A DNA stretch of 64,000 bases from CAVSVP01 sp963731125 (GTDB lineage: Bacteria; Pseudomonadota; Gammaproteobacteria; Competibacterales; Competibacteraceae), in contig CAVSVP010000009.1 of assembly GCA_963731125.1 (NCBI GenBank), positions 496,001-560,000 on the forward strand. Direction: 5' to 3'. The stretch's first letter is position 1. Every line of letters starts with the position of its first letter. This document shows positions 27,501 through 36,532 of this stretch, one piece after another. The position numbers and the translations under genes were made by a program. The notes under the pieces were generated by a model. It did not search any database. It was not told the DNA's origin and worked only from the letters and a program-made list of their open reading frames with translations.

Positions 27501-27969
27501 GCGGCAAAGTGGAAGACTTGCAGGCATGATCATCACCGGCCACAGCCAATACACCGCCGTAGCGGGATGTGCCAGCCGCGTTGGCGTGCTTGAACACATC
27601 GCCGCTGCGATCAACTCCCGGTCCCTTACCGTACCACATGGCAAATACCCCGGCGTGCTTAGCCCCCGGGAAAATATTCACCTGCTGACTGCCCCATACG
27701 GCTGTGGCAGCCAAATCTTCATTGATCCCCGGTTGGAAATGAATTTGGTTATTCTCTAAAAACCGTCGTGCCTTCCACAGCGCCTGATCCAAGCCGCCCA
27801 GTGGCGAACCGCGGTAGCCCGAGATAAAGCAGGCAGTGTTTAGCCCGAACCGAGCATCGCGCTGGCGCTGCATGATGGGCAGGCGCACCAGCGCTTGAAT
27901 ACCGCTGAGATAAATGCGGCCGGATTCCAACGTATATTTGTCATCGAGGGTAACATTCGCTAGAGACAT
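24511..27969 (-). CDS. fused indolepyruvate ferredoxin oxidoreductase family protein
   Basis: A 1152-residue fusion of IorA and IorB parts. This enzyme class oxidises aryl-pyruvates to aryl-acyl-CoA and passes electrons to ferredoxin or a similar carrier. The pyrimidine-binding half comes first (residues about 1-420). The thiamine diphosphate site follows around G-G-E-G-A-T-W-I-G ... N-D-A-V-A-M-T-G-G-Q. Then comes a [4Fe-4S]-type C-E-G-C-G-D-C-N-S-K-S-N-C near residue 640, and a gamma domain G-V-G-G-T-G-V-V-T-V near 715. The start at 27969 has GGGAG nine bases upstream; the longer frame to 28029 adds nothing conserved. Likely role: breakdown of aromatic amino acids, next to a mutase of branched acyl-CoA. 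Confidence 0.9.
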   Translation of the reverse strand: MSLANVTLDDKYTLESGRIYLSGIQALVRLPIMQRQRDARFGLNTACFISGYRGSPLGGLDQALWKARRFLENNQIHFQPGINEDLAATAVWGSQQVNIFPGAKHAGVFAMWYGKGPGVDRSGDVFKHANAAGTSRYGGVLAVAGDDHACKSSTLPHQSEYAFIDAMLPVLNPAGVQEILDLGIFGWELSRYCGCWIGFKVIAETADASASVYVDPHRVEIKLPEEVDRSPGGLHVRWPDRPLEQELRLHQHKLYAALAFARANRLNSVVLDSPKPRLGIVTTGKSYLDVRQALDDLHIDERLAAEVGLRIYKVGMSWPLERDGVREFARGLEEVLVVEEKRGVIENQLKEQLYNWREDVRPRVVGKFDEEHNWILPSTGELNPARIARVIARRIARFYTSAAIQHRLAFLEAKEAALAKPRPHLERVPHYCAGCPHNTSTNVPKGSRALGGIGCHYMATWMDRRTETFTQMGGEGATWIGQALFTETPHVFQNLGDGTYFHSGYLAIRAAVAAGVNITYKILYNDAVAMTGGQPVDGSLTVPQITHQLYGEGVRHICVVSDEPDKYPSRQVFAAGVTFYHRDELDRVQRQLRQVRGVSVLIYDQTCAAEKRRRCKRGLLEDPSKRVFINPWVCEGCGDCNSKSNCLAVVPIETEFGRKRAIDQSACNKDFSCLKGLCPSFVTVHGGSLRKSQATAVETLAELPEPAIPAIEIPYGILVAGVGGTGVVTVSALLGIAAHLEGKGCAVLDMTGLAQKFGPVFSHVRIGARPEDIHAVRIAAGEANLLLGCDLVVAASDEALGKLNSELSHSVVNRHASMPAVFTRNPDLQFPAEAMMEAIREAAGVVKTHFVEATQLAVGLLGDAIAANLFLTGYAFQQGLIPLSAEAIERAIEINGTAVEFNKQAFRWGRRAALDLVTVENLAKPTVAPQPIVATLDEVIARRVDFLTGYQNTAYAKRYEALVRRVQTVETAKAPGRKGLVEAVARYYYKLLAYKDEYEVARLYVQSDFLKQLNAQCEGNYRLEFNLAPPWLAKRNPETGEPGKRTYGPWMLRVFKVLAQLKGLRGTPLDLFGYQNLRWLERQLIKDYEGTVEELLAGLNQENHALAIQIASIPEHIRGYDRVKEDHLAKAKARETELLTAFRKPAADKVAA

Positions 27970-28468
27970 ATCGAAATCTCCCAAGCCAGCCGCTGTGAAC
28001 CGCCAAAGCGACCGGAGTCGCCAGACCAAGGCTCAGACTTCGTCAAGGAAGCGAAGCAGCTACGGTGTTAGCGGCCTAGGGTAACGGATCTTCCGGATCC
28101 ACATCAGAACAGTGCTAAAACAGGGAAGCGTTGCGCTACTGGTAACAGCAGGGTTTGGGAACACGGGTCCGGGCGGACGTATGAAGTATCGCTCAACTTT
28201 CTCTTCAGCAATGTGATCATCATGGCCTCTCCTCCGCAACAGGATCACTGCAACGTCTACCAGCTTTGGTGGATTATCTGCCTTTTTGAGACAATGACAA
28301 TAATTATAACTAACCCGACGTAAACGACAATCGTTAACATCGACTAAACCAGCAGTTTTATAGCCTGCTCAGTGCCGGGTTCTTCACCAAAAAGTTGCTG
28401 GTGTAACGCTTAACCTGGACCCCCTCACCAAGCAGCATTAATGAAACGCATCGGGAAAGCTGTCAAGC
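27970..28468. other. Intergenic region between the oxidoreductase and icmF genes
   Basis: About 500 bases. On the minus strand a 39-residue frame (28104-28223) starts M-M-I-T-L-L-K-R-K and is preceded by a strong GGAGGAGAGG ribosome site. The rest of its sequence looks like no protein I know, so it may be a leader peptide or chance. The stretch 28260-28468 is AT-rich, and I see nothing in it. Confidence 0.35.
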
Positions 28469-31400
28469 TTACATACTGCGCCGGTACTGACCGCCAACTT
28501 CGAATAAAGCCTCGGTGATCTGACCCAAAGAGCAGCACCGCACCGTATCCATCAGGGCAGCGAAGATATTCTCGTTGCCAATGGCCGCTTGCTTAAGACG
28601 CGTTAACGCCGCTTCGCTCGTTTGGCGATGCCGGGACTGAAACTCTTGCAATCGACGGATTTGACTTTGTTTTTCCGCTTCCGTGGAACGCGCCAGTGCA
28701 ATGGGCTTTTCTGCAGCCTCGGGATGGGGATTGCGGAAGGTATTGACGCCGATAATCGGCAGACTGCCGTCGTGCTTGAGCATCTCGTAAGAGAGGGATT
28801 CCTCTTGAATTTTGCTGCGCTGATAGCCTGTTTCCATGGCGCCCAGCACGCCACCGCGCTCGGCAAGCCGATCAAATTCCCGGAGCACGGCCTCTTCCAC
28901 CAGATCAGTCAGGCTTTCAATAATAAAAGCGCCCTGTTGCGGGTTTTCATTCTTGGCCAAGCCCCACTCCCGGTTGATAATCAGTTGAATCGCCACGGCC
29001 CGTCGCACCGATTCTTCAGTGGGCGTGGTGATGGCCTCATCGTAGGCATTGGTATGCAAGCTGTTGCAGTTGTCATAAATGGCGAGCAGCGCTTGCAGCG
29101 TAGTGCGAATGTCATTAAAAGCCATTTCCTGGGCGTGCAGAGAACGGCCGGAAGTTTGGATATGGTATTTTAATTTCTGGCTGCGCTCGTTAGCGCCATA
29201 TCGAAAGCGCATCGCAGTGGCCCAGATACGCCTTGCCACCCGTCCCAACACGGCATATTCCGGATCCATACCATTGGAAAAAAAGAACGATAGGTTGGGG
29301 GCAAAGTCATCGATCTGCATGCCCCGGTTGAGATACGCCTCCACATAGGTAAAGCCGTTGGCCAGAGTAAAGGCCAACTGCGTAATGGGATTGGCCCCCG
29401 CCTCGGCGATATGGTAGCCGGAAATGGACACCGAGTAGAAGTTGCGGACCTTGTGCTGAACAAAGTACGCCTGGACGTCCGCCATCATCTTGAGAGCGAA
29501 CTCGGTTGAAAAAATGCAGGTATTTTGCCCCTGATCCTCTTTAAGAATATCAGCCTGCACCGTGCCGCGCACGTTCTCCAGTACCCAGGCCTTGGTCTCC
29601 GTCATTTCCTCCACGGTAGGCTGACGACCGTGGTTGGTTGCAAATTTTTCTAGCTGTTGGTCGATTGCGGCGTTTAGAAACATTGCTAATATGGCAGGAG
29701 CCGGGCCGTTAATGGTCATGGACACCGAGGTGTTAGAACTGCACAAATCGAAACCGGTATAAAGCACCTTTATATCGTCCAGCGTGGCGATGGAAACGCC
29801 GGCATTGCCGATTTTGCCATAAATGTCCGGACGTTCATGAGGATCACAGCCGTACAGGGTGACCGAATCGAAGGCCGTGGATAACCGCTTGGCCTCAGAG
29901 CCTTGGGAAAGGATCTGAAAACGGCGGTTGGTGCGAAACGCATCGCCCTCGCCCGCAAACATTCGGGTCAGGTCTTCATTCTCGCGTTTAAAGGGAAACA
30001 CGCCGGCTGTGTAGGGAAACCGACCCGGCAAATTTTCCTTTAATAGCCACTTTAGAAGCTCGCCGTGGTCCTCATAGTGCGGCACGGCCACCTTGGGAAT
30101 GGGGTTGCCTGACAGGGAAGTATGGGTCAATTGGGTGCGGATTTCTCCATCACGAACTTGAGTCACATATTCCTCATCGGCATAACGGTCTTTGACTTGT
30201 GGCCAAGTCTCTATCAGTCTACGGGCCCGGGGATCTCTCAGAGCCTCCGATTGAGTCAGCAACGCCTCCACATCAACCGTAGCCTTCCCTGCCTCCTCCA
30301 GCAAGCCCTGCACGGTTCTAAGCTGCTGACAGCGGCGTGCTAACACCGACTGTTCCTGAAGGGTTTTATGATAGTCGCGCACGGTATCTGCAATTTCAGC
30401 CAGATAGCGGCTTCTGGACGCAGGGACAAGCACTGTTTCGCCGGAAGACGTCTTGACCGCTGCCGGCGGCAGTTTACCAGTCTCCGCCCGTAATCCTTTG
30501 CTTAGCAATAGTCTAAAGATTTTCTGATAGAGGGCGGTGACACCGTCGTCATTAAAATGGGACGCAATTGTGCCAAACACCGGCATAGCCTCAGGAGGCG
30601 TAGTAAAGGCCTCGCGATTGCGTTGCAACTGCTTACGCACGTCCCGCAGGGCGTCTGCCCCGCCCTTACGCTCAAATTTATTGATAGCCACGACATCGGC
30701 GAAATCCAGCATGTCGATTTTTTCCAGTTGGCTGGCGGCCCCAAATTCCGGGGTCATGACATAGAGGGTCAGATCGACGCAAGGCACAATGGCGGAATTC
30801 CCCTGGCCGATACCGGAAGTCTCTATGATGATCAAATCAAAGCCTGCGACCTTGCAGGCGGCAATGACCTCATCCAGATGATCTGGCACCTCGATGCCTA
30901 TGTGACGGGTGGCTAGTGAACGCATATAAATATTGGGACTATCGATCGCATTCATACGGATACGATCGCCCAGCAGTGCACCGCCGCTCTTGCGCCGGGT
31001 GGGATCCACCGCGAGGACGGCGATTGCCAATCTATCTTCCTGGTCCAGCCGAAAACGCCGAATCAATTCATCGGTAAGGGAAGACTTACCGGACCCACCG
31101 GTTCCGGTGATTCCCAGTGTAGGCACAGTGCTAAGCTTGGCCTCGGCCAGTATCTGTTCGCGCAGCCTGACATCCAGGTCACCGTTCTCCATGGCCGTGA
31201 TAAAACGGGCCAGATCACTTCGACTGCCTGCTAACAGTTCGTTAATATCCTTGGGTATTGTGGAAGACTGATCCACATCGCAGGCCTTTAACATCAGGTT
31301 GACCATGCCTTGCAGGCCCAGGGTTTGGCCATCCTGTGGCGAAAAAATCCGGGTTACGCCGTACTCGTGAAGCCTGCGGATTTCTTCAGGAACGATGACT

Positions 31401-31741
31401 CCACCGCCGCCGCCGAACACACGAATCGCCTCGCCGCTCTGTTCTCTCAGCAGATCCATCACATATTGAAAAAATTCCACATGTCCGCCCTGATAAGCAC
31501 TAACGGCAATTCCCTGCACATCCTCCTGGAGAGCCGCCGTCACAATTTCTTTGACCGAGCGGTTATGGCCCAGGTGGATGACTTCGGCACCACTGGCCTG
31601 AAGGATACGGCGAATAATATTAATCGCGGCATCATGGCCATCGAATAAACTGGCAGCAGTGACCAATCGCACCTTATGGCGTGTCTGGATTTTGCCGGAT
31701 GGTTGGTGTTGACCTTTAGGTTGGCTTACCACGGCGGACAT
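28469..31741 (-). CDS. icmF: fused isobutyryl-CoA mutase with G-protein chaperone
   Basis: A 1090-residue adenosylcobalamin enzyme that interconverts isobutyryl-CoA and n-butyryl-CoA (or related branched acyl-CoAs). Domains in order: cobalamin-binding (residues about 20-150, with D-G-H-D-A-A replacing the usual D-x-H-x-x-G context), then the MeaB-type GTPase (P-loop G-T-G-G-S-G-K-S-S near 220), then the acyl-CoA mutase barrel (about 520-1090). The order is that of IcmF and not of methylmalonyl-CoA mutase, where the cobalamin domain is last. The start at 31741 has GAGGAGG six bases upstream; the in-frame ATG at 31756 is less well placed. A BtuF-like gene lies divergently next to it. Confidence 0.93.
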   Translation of the reverse strand: MSAVVSQPKGQHQPSGKIQTRHKVRLVTAASLFDGHDAAINIIRRILQASGAEVIHLGHNRSVKEIVTAALQEDVQGIAVSAYQGGHVEFFQYVMDLLREQSGEAIRVFGGGGGVIVPEEIRRLHEYGVTRIFSPQDGQTLGLQGMVNLMLKACDVDQSSTIPKDINELLAGSRSDLARFITAMENGDLDVRLREQILAEAKLSTVPTLGITGTGGSGKSSLTDELIRRFRLDQEDRLAIAVLAVDPTRRKSGGALLGDRIRMNAIDSPNIYMRSLATRHIGIEVPDHLDEVIAACKVAGFDLIIIETSGIGQGNSAIVPCVDLTLYVMTPEFGAASQLEKIDMLDFADVVAINKFERKGGADALRDVRKQLQRNREAFTTPPEAMPVFGTIASHFNDDGVTALYQKIFRLLLSKGLRAETGKLPPAAVKTSSGETVLVPASRSRYLAEIADTVRDYHKTLQEQSVLARRCQQLRTVQGLLEEAGKATVDVEALLTQSEALRDPRARRLIETWPQVKDRYADEEYVTQVRDGEIRTQLTHTSLSGNPIPKVAVPHYEDHGELLKWLLKENLPGRFPYTAGVFPFKRENEDLTRMFAGEGDAFRTNRRFQILSQGSEAKRLSTAFDSVTLYGCDPHERPDIYGKIGNAGVSIATLDDIKVLYTGFDLCSSNTSVSMTINGPAPAILAMFLNAAIDQQLEKFATNHGRQPTVEEMTETKAWVLENVRGTVQADILKEDQGQNTCIFSTEFALKMMADVQAYFVQHKVRNFYSVSISGYHIAEAGANPITQLAFTLANGFTYVEAYLNRGMQIDDFAPNLSFFFSNGMDPEYAVLGRVARRIWATAMRFRYGANERSQKLKYHIQTSGRSLHAQEMAFNDIRTTLQALLAIYDNCNSLHTNAYDEAITTPTEESVRRAVAIQLIINREWGLAKNENPQQGAFIIESLTDLVEEAVLREFDRLAERGGVLGAMETGYQRSKIQEESLSYEMLKHDGSLPIIGVNTFRNPHPEAAEKPIALARSTEAEKQSQIRRLQEFQSRHRQTSEAALTRLKQAAIGNENIFAALMDTVRCCSLGQITEALFEVGGQYRRSM

Positions 31742-31883
31742 CGGCTTCCTCCTCATTAGACTATGCTTTAGGTAAGCGTTAATCTTCCATCGCCTCCATT
31801 CGGCAGGCAATGTTGGCAGCCCAGTCATTTATGGCTACCAACTTAAGGCGAGACATGTCAGACGCCACATCGCCATATCCACC

Positions 31884-31905
31884 TGTAGGAGCGAGTCTGC
31901 TCGCC
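31884..31905. repeat. single REP-like hairpin
   Basis: TGTAGGAGCGAG-TCTG-CTCGCC has the same arm as the REP pair inside the 282-bp MITE, here as one isolated hairpin between icmF and the BtuF-like gene. The remainder of this about 290-base gap must hold both promoters; I could not assign them. Confidence 0.6.
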
Positions 31906-32027
31906 AAAGTAGTCTGTAAAGTGTCTCAGCTAAAGTGGATACCCTCATTTCTTATTCTAGTCTTTTGACTTCCGTGGCATACTCAAAATGCCATTTATTT
32001 TTGCTATTTTCTGCGCAGCAAAACTCA

Positions 32028-32894
32028 ATGATAACAGCAACACAGCAGCATGGCCTGGTCGACGCCCTCGGCATCCACCACGAACCCACTAGTACAGCGG
32101 CTCGTATTGTCTGTCTGGTGCCCAGCATTACCGAATTATTATTCGCTATGGGACTAGGCGAGCAGATTGTTGGTCGCACCCATTATTGCATCCATCCCGC
32201 CGATCAGGTGCCAGCAGTTTCCAGCGTGGGGGGAACAAAAAAAATCAAGCAAAAACTGCTTAAATCCCTTAACCCCACTCATGTTATCGTCAATATCGAT
32301 GAAAATCCCAAGGCCATGGCGGAACAACTTGCTACCTTTGTGCCCCATGTTATTGTTACTCATCCCCAGGAGCCCCGGGATAACCTGGCGCTTTACCGGC
32401 TGCTTGGGGGTATTTTCCGCCGGGAAGCGGAAGCCGAAGCCCTATGCCGATGCTTTGAGACGGCACTTAACACCCTGCAGGAGGCAACTCATGGCTGGCC
32501 GCGGCAAAAGGTGCTGTACTTGATCTGGCGCAAGCCCTGGATGACCGTTGCCCGGGATACTTATATTTCTCGCACCCTGGAACTGGTGGGCTGGGACACG
32601 CTGCCGGCGGCAGCCGAGCAACGTTATCCTGTTGTGGAAATAAACCAGGCATTACTGGCCGAAACCGATCTCTTGTTATTCAGCACCGAACCCTACCGGT
32701 TCAAGCCGCACGATCTAGCGGACTTTTCCCGACTCTATGGTTGCCCGCCCGCCACGCTTTGGCGGATTGACGGAGAGATGACATCCTGGTACGGCAGCCG
32801 GGCGATTGCAGGACTCGAATATCTGTATCGTTTTGCACTGGCCTGGCGTTCCTCCGCTGATGAGCGGCTTGTGGTCGGCGTTAGGCAAAGTTAG
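32028..32894 (+). CDS. BtuF-like cobalamin-binding family protein
   Basis: A 288-residue helical-backbone metal receptor. It has the family opening R-I-V-C-L-V-P-S-I-T-E-L-L-F-A-M-G-L and then V-G-R-T-H-Y-C, as in BtuF and FecB-like proteins. No signal peptide is seen from either possible start (31935 or 32028). It may therefore be a cytosolic member, a form often found singly without the BtuCD transporter. The gene diverges from the B12-dependent icmF, which makes a corrinoid role attractive but unproven. The N-terminal residues encoded from 31935 are not family-like, so I prefer the ATG at 32028. Confidence 0.75.
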   Translation: MITATQQHGLVDALGIHHEPTSTAARIVCLVPSITELLFAMGLGEQIVGRTHYCIHPADQVPAVSSVGGTKKIKQKLLKSLNPTHVIVNIDENPKAMAEQLATFVPHVIVTHPQEPRDNLALYRLLGGIFRREAEAEALCRCFETALNTLQEATHGWPRQKVLYLIWRKPWMTVARDTYISRTLELVGWDTLPAAAEQRYPVVEINQALLAETDLLLFSTEPYRFKPHDLADFSRLYGCPPATLWRIDGEMTSWYGSRAIAGLEYLYRFALAWRSSADERLVVGVRQS

Positions 32895-32949
32895 CTCTCA
32901 GCATCTACACTTGGCAGACCCTTTGTTCTTCTCTCAAGGAGCCGAATCC

Positions 32950-33927
32950 ATGACCAAAGCAATTCGTATTCGTGAGCACGGTGGCCCGGAAGTTCTGCGC
33001 TGGGAAGATGTCAATGTTGGCGATCCCGGCCCCGGCGAGGTCCGGCTACGCCATCGCGCCATTGGCCTTAATTTTATTGATGTTTACCACCGTACCGGGT
33101 TATATCCGGTTCCATCCCTGCCCAGCGGACTGGGTATGGAAGCCGCCGGAGTAGTGGAAGCCGTGGGCGAAGGGGTGACCGACTTTAACGTCGGCGCACG
33201 GGTGGCCTATGCGTCGCCGCCGGTGGGTGCCTATGCTGAAGTCCGACTCATGCCGGCAGACCGGGTGGTAGCCCTCCCAGACGTCATCGACGACCGCACC
33301 GCGGCGGCGATGATGCTAAAAGGCATGACCGCCCATTATCTGCTCCGCCGCACCTATCCGGTTCAGGCCGACGAGACTATCCTAGTACATGCGGCAGCAG
33401 GCGGTGTAGGCCTTCTTTTATGCCAGTGGGCGAAGCATTTAGGCGCCACCGTCATTGGCACCGTCGGTAACGATCAGAAAGCGGAATTAGCCCGTGCCCA
33501 TGGCTGCCACCATACCATTGTCTATACTCGGGAGAACTTCGTGGAGCGTGTGCAAGAGATTACCCACGGGGAAGGCGTCGCGGTAGTCTATGATGCAGTG
33601 GGCAAGGCCGTTTTTATGGATTCTTTAGACTGCTTGCGGCCCCTTGGAATAATGGTCACTTTCGGCAATGCTTCGGGTCCGGTGCCGCCCTTTGAGCCTG
33701 CTGTATTGTCCGCCAAGGGTTCTTTGTTTCTGACTCGCCCCACCCTGATGCATTATACGGCCAAGCGCGCCGATCTGGCGGCCAGCGCCACTGAATTGTT
33801 TGATGTCGTGAATAGCGGCGCGGTTAAGATCGAAGTACAGCAAACCTATCCGCTGGCGGAAACGGCGCAAGCTCACCGGGATCTGGAAGCCCGCAAGACT
33901 ACGGGATCGAGCTTGCTACTGCCGTGA
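32950..33927 (+). CDS. qorA: NADPH:quinone reductase, zinc-free MDR family
   Basis: A 325-residue quinone oxidoreductase of the zeta-crystallin type. It starts M-T-K-A-I-R-I-R-E-H-G-G-P-E-V-L. It contains G-L-N-F-I-D-V-Y-H-R-T-G-L-Y and the NADPH-binding A-A-A-G-G-V-G-L-L near residue 150. The structural and catalytic zinc ligands of alcohol dehydrogenases are absent, as in QorA. CAAGGAG stands before the ATG at 32950. The upstream in-frame extension (to 32806) overlaps the previous gene and is rejected. Confidence 0.92.
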   Translation: MTKAIRIREHGGPEVLRWEDVNVGDPGPGEVRLRHRAIGLNFIDVYHRTGLYPVPSLPSGLGMEAAGVVEAVGEGVTDFNVGARVAYASPPVGAYAEVRLMPADRVVALPDVIDDRTAAAMMLKGMTAHYLLRRTYPVQADETILVHAAAGGVGLLLCQWAKHLGATVIGTVGNDQKAELARAHGCHHTIVYTRENFVERVQEITHGEGVAVVYDAVGKAVFMDSLDCLRPLGIMVTFGNASGPVPPFEPAVLSAKGSLFLTRPTLMHYTAKRADLAASATELFDVVNSGAVKIEVQQTYPLAETAQAHRDLEARKTTGSSLLLP

Positions 33928-33949
33928 TCCTATGCAGTGGGCCGTTTTT

Positions 33950-34053
33950 ATCGATCTGGAAGCGGTTATCAAGACCGTCTGCGGCATGGATGCCGCAGTC
34001 GAGCCTATCGGGATATATTAACAGCGTGTCTTGAGAATAACTTCCAGATCGAT
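33950..34053 (+). repeat. 104-bp palindromic repeat, copy 3
   Basis: Forward copy, starting ATCGATCTGGAAG and ending CTTCCAGATCGAT, 22 bases after the qorA stop. The outer 13 bases are perfect inverted repeats here. It occupies about half of the gap before the next gene at 34185. Confidence 0.93.
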
Positions 34054-34184
34054 ACAATCTTCGCAGCCGAGCGCCGGAGACGGATAAATACGACCCGCTC
34101 GGGCAGTTGGTATTGCACCGTTCAAATTGGTTAGGGCGATTGACAAATAGTGTTTTTCAGACCCGCTAGCGGAGGAAAAACCCC

Positions 34185-34970
34185 ATGAAGGATTGGCTAA
34201 ACGAGGATAGCTTCAAGACTTGGAACGAGGCGCAAAAACGCTTTTGGGAAGGTCTGTCTTCTGTCCTGCCTACTTTCCAACCTCACCAGAGTATGGACTT
34301 ATGGCGGGAAACGTATTTAAAAAATCTTGCGATTTGGGAAACTGCCGTCAAGCAAACGTTATTGACCGAGGCCGCCTGGATAGAGCAGTGGACAAAACGG
34401 ACAGCTGGTGATAGCACTCCGGAAGTCGTGGCTCAATGGGCACGGCAAATGGAGGACGTGATGCGATATTGGCTAAGGAAACAAAATCAGCTTTGGGACA
34501 GCTACTTTACCATGCTGAGAGACAGCAGTTCTAGGTTCTTTCCCCCGTCGTCCCCAACAGCACCTTCGTTTAGCACGGCGACAGAACCGGTCACACCCAA
34601 ACCAGACGCCGATACACTCGCCGCTGAGGCCGCCGAACTTCTTGCTGAGACAGCTGCCGAACCCGGCACAACGGAGCCTGCTGCGGCAGCCGCGCCGCCT
34701 GCGCCGGAGGTGAGTCCGGCTCTGGAACAGACGGCGACTCAGCCCACGAAAAAAGACGACTTAAAACAAATTTCAGGCATTGGTGCGGCCATCGAACGCA
34801 AATTGAACGCTGAGGGTATCACTCACTACCGGCAGATCGCTGAGTTAAGTGACGCCGACATCGAGCGGCTTGAAACGACTATTATTAAATCTGGCGGTCG
34901 CATCCGCCGGAACGATTGGCCTGGCCAAGCCAAGACGTTATATTCCCAGAAATACAAGGAAAATTCGTAG
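34185..34970 (+). CDS. protein with C-terminal helix-hairpin-helix-like domain
   Basis: A 261-residue protein in three parts. Residues 1-125 are rich in Trp and charged helices (W-R-E-T-Y-L-K-N-L-A-I-W-E-T) and resemble phasin or PhaE-type polyhydroxybutyrate proteins. Residues 125-185 are a low-complexity Ala/Pro/Glu linker. Residues 190-255 form a domain D-L-K-Q-I-S-G-I-G-A-A-I-E-R-K-L with two helix-hairpin-helix-like turns, ending N-D-W-P-G-Q-A. That last domain occurs fused to various partners. GGAGG lies well placed before the ATG. No other polyhydroxybutyrate gene is in the window, so a granule role is only a suggestion. Confidence 0.6.
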   Translation: MKDWLNEDSFKTWNEAQKRFWEGLSSVLPTFQPHQSMDLWRETYLKNLAIWETAVKQTLLTEAAWIEQWTKRTAGDSTPEVVAQWARQMEDVMRYWLRKQNQLWDSYFTMLRDSSSRFFPPSSPTAPSFSTATEPVTPKPDADTLAAEAAELLAETAAEPGTTEPAAAAAPPAPEVSPALEQTATQPTKKDDLKQISGIGAAIERKLNAEGITHYRQIAELSDADIERLETTIIKSGGRIRRNDWPGQAKTLYSQKYKENS

Positions 34971-35131
34971 GCATACCATTATTCAGTCAATGCCAATGGT
35001 ATTTAAGGAGTGTTGCTATGGGCCTGGTTCAAATCAAGGTAACACTCAGAGGGCCTAAGTAAATGAAAAGACGATGTATTCCACAGAAAAGTGTTACCTT
35101 GACCAGGGATCTATTTGAACCATGCCTTGCT

Positions 35132-36532
35132 ATGTTCAGTTACCCTATCGCCGCGCTTCTTAACGGCCAGGTGACTGTCGGAAGCCCCGCGAGCGTACGG
35201 GGCTGGGTGCGCACCCGCCGCGATTCCAAGGCTGGGCTATCCTTTATCGGCATCCACGATGGTTCCTGCTTCTCTCCGCTTCAGGTCGTAGCTCCTAATG
35301 ACTTGCCTAACTACCAGGATGAGGTGCTGCAACTTACCGCCGGTTGTGCAGTGATCGCCAGCGGTACTCTGGTGAAATCGCAAGGCAAGGGACAGACTGT
35401 GGAATTGCAGGCCAAAGCCTTGCAGATCGTAGGTTGGGTGGAAAATCCGGAGACGTATCCAATTGCTGCAAAACGTCATACCTTTGAACACCTGCGTACG
35501 GTAGCGCACTTACGCCCACGCACCAACAGTCTCGGAGCCGTCGCCCGGGTACGGCATTGCCTGTCTCAGGCAATTCACCGGTTTTTTCACGAACAGGGTT
35601 ATTTCTGGATTCACACTCCTATTATTACCGCCAGCGACTGCGAAGGAGCGGGCGAGTTGTTTCGGGTCAGCACCTTGGATCTGGCCAACCTACCTCGTAC
35701 GGCAGCGGGTGCCGTCGATTTCAGTCAGGATTTTTTTGGCCGGGAAACCTTTCTCACCGTATCCGGCCAGCTTAACGTGGAGTCGTATTGCCTGGCTTTA
35801 TCCAAAGTCTATACTTTTGGCCCTACCTTCCGGGCTGAGAATTCCAATACTAGCCGTCATCTCGCGGAATTCTGGATGGTGGAACCGGAAATTGCCTTTG
35901 CGGATCTCCATGCTGATGCGGATCTGGCAGAGGCACTGCTAAAGTACATTTTTCGGGCCGTGCTGGAAGAGCGGAGCGACGATATGGTCTTTTTTGCCGA
36001 ACGCATCGACAAACGCTGTATTCAACGTCTAGAACGGATGACTCAGACACCTTTCGAACGAATGGACTATGGAGAAGCCATCAAAATACTGGAACGTTCC
36101 AGCAAAACCTTTGCGTTTCCAGTACGCTGGGGCCTAGATCTGCAGTCTGAGCACGAGCGCTATCTGGCTGAGGAGTATGTGGGCCGACCCATGGTGGTCA
36201 TGAATTATCCTAAAACAATCAAAAGCTTTTACATGCGTCTCAACGATGATGAGCAGACAGTGGCGGCCATGGATGTGCTGGTCCCAGATATTGGCGAGAT
36301 TATCGGCGGCAGCCAGCGCGAGGAACGGTTGGACGTGCTGGATCGACGTATGGAAGCACTGGGCTTGAATCGGGAGCTTTATGCATGGTATCGGGATTTA
36401 CGGCGCTATGGCACGGTACCCCATGCCGGCTTCGGGCTGGGTTTTGAGCGCATAGTGAGCTATGTGACCGGTATGGGCAATGTACGTGATGTCATTCCGT
36501 TTCCGCGCACACCGGGCAATGCCGACTTTTGA
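35132..36532 (+). CDS. asnS: asparaginyl-tRNA synthetase
   Basis: A 466-residue class IIb synthetase that charges tRNA-Asn. The N-terminal OB-fold is at about 15-100 (V-R-G-W-V-R-T-R-R-D-S). Motif 2 is F-R-A-E-N-S-N-T-S-R-H-L-A-E-F-W and motif 3 is G-F-G-L-G-F-E-R. The length fits AsnS and there is no GAD domain, so it is not AspS. The ATG at 35132 starts the conserved sequence; upstream in-frame codons to 35063 are unlikely. Having AsnS means direct Asn-tRNA charging. Confidence 0.96.
   Translation: MFSYPIAALLNGQVTVGSPASVRGWVRTRRDSKAGLSFIGIHDGSCFSPLQVVAPNDLPNYQDEVLQLTAGCAVIASGTLVKSQGKGQTVELQAKALQIVGWVENPETYPIAAKRHTFEHLRTVAHLRPRTNSLGAVARVRHCLSQAIHRFFHEQGYFWIHTPIITASDCEGAGELFRVSTLDLANLPRTAAGAVDFSQDFFGRETFLTVSGQLNVESYCLALSKVYTFGPTFRAENSNTSRHLAEFWMVEPEIAFADLHADADLAEALLKYIFRAVLEERSDDMVFFAERIDKRCIQRLERMTQTPFERMDYGEAIKILERSSKTFAFPVRWGLDLQSEHERYLAEEYVGRPMVVMNYPKTIKSFYMRLNDDEQTVAAMDVLVPDIGEIIGGSQREERLDVLDRRMEALGLNRELYAWYRDLRRYGTVPHAGFGLGFERIVSYVTGMGNVRDVIPFPRTPGNADF

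Noticed and set aside
35063..35131. Longer asnS N-terminus
   Set aside because: The family alignment begins at the OB-fold right after the Met at 35132.
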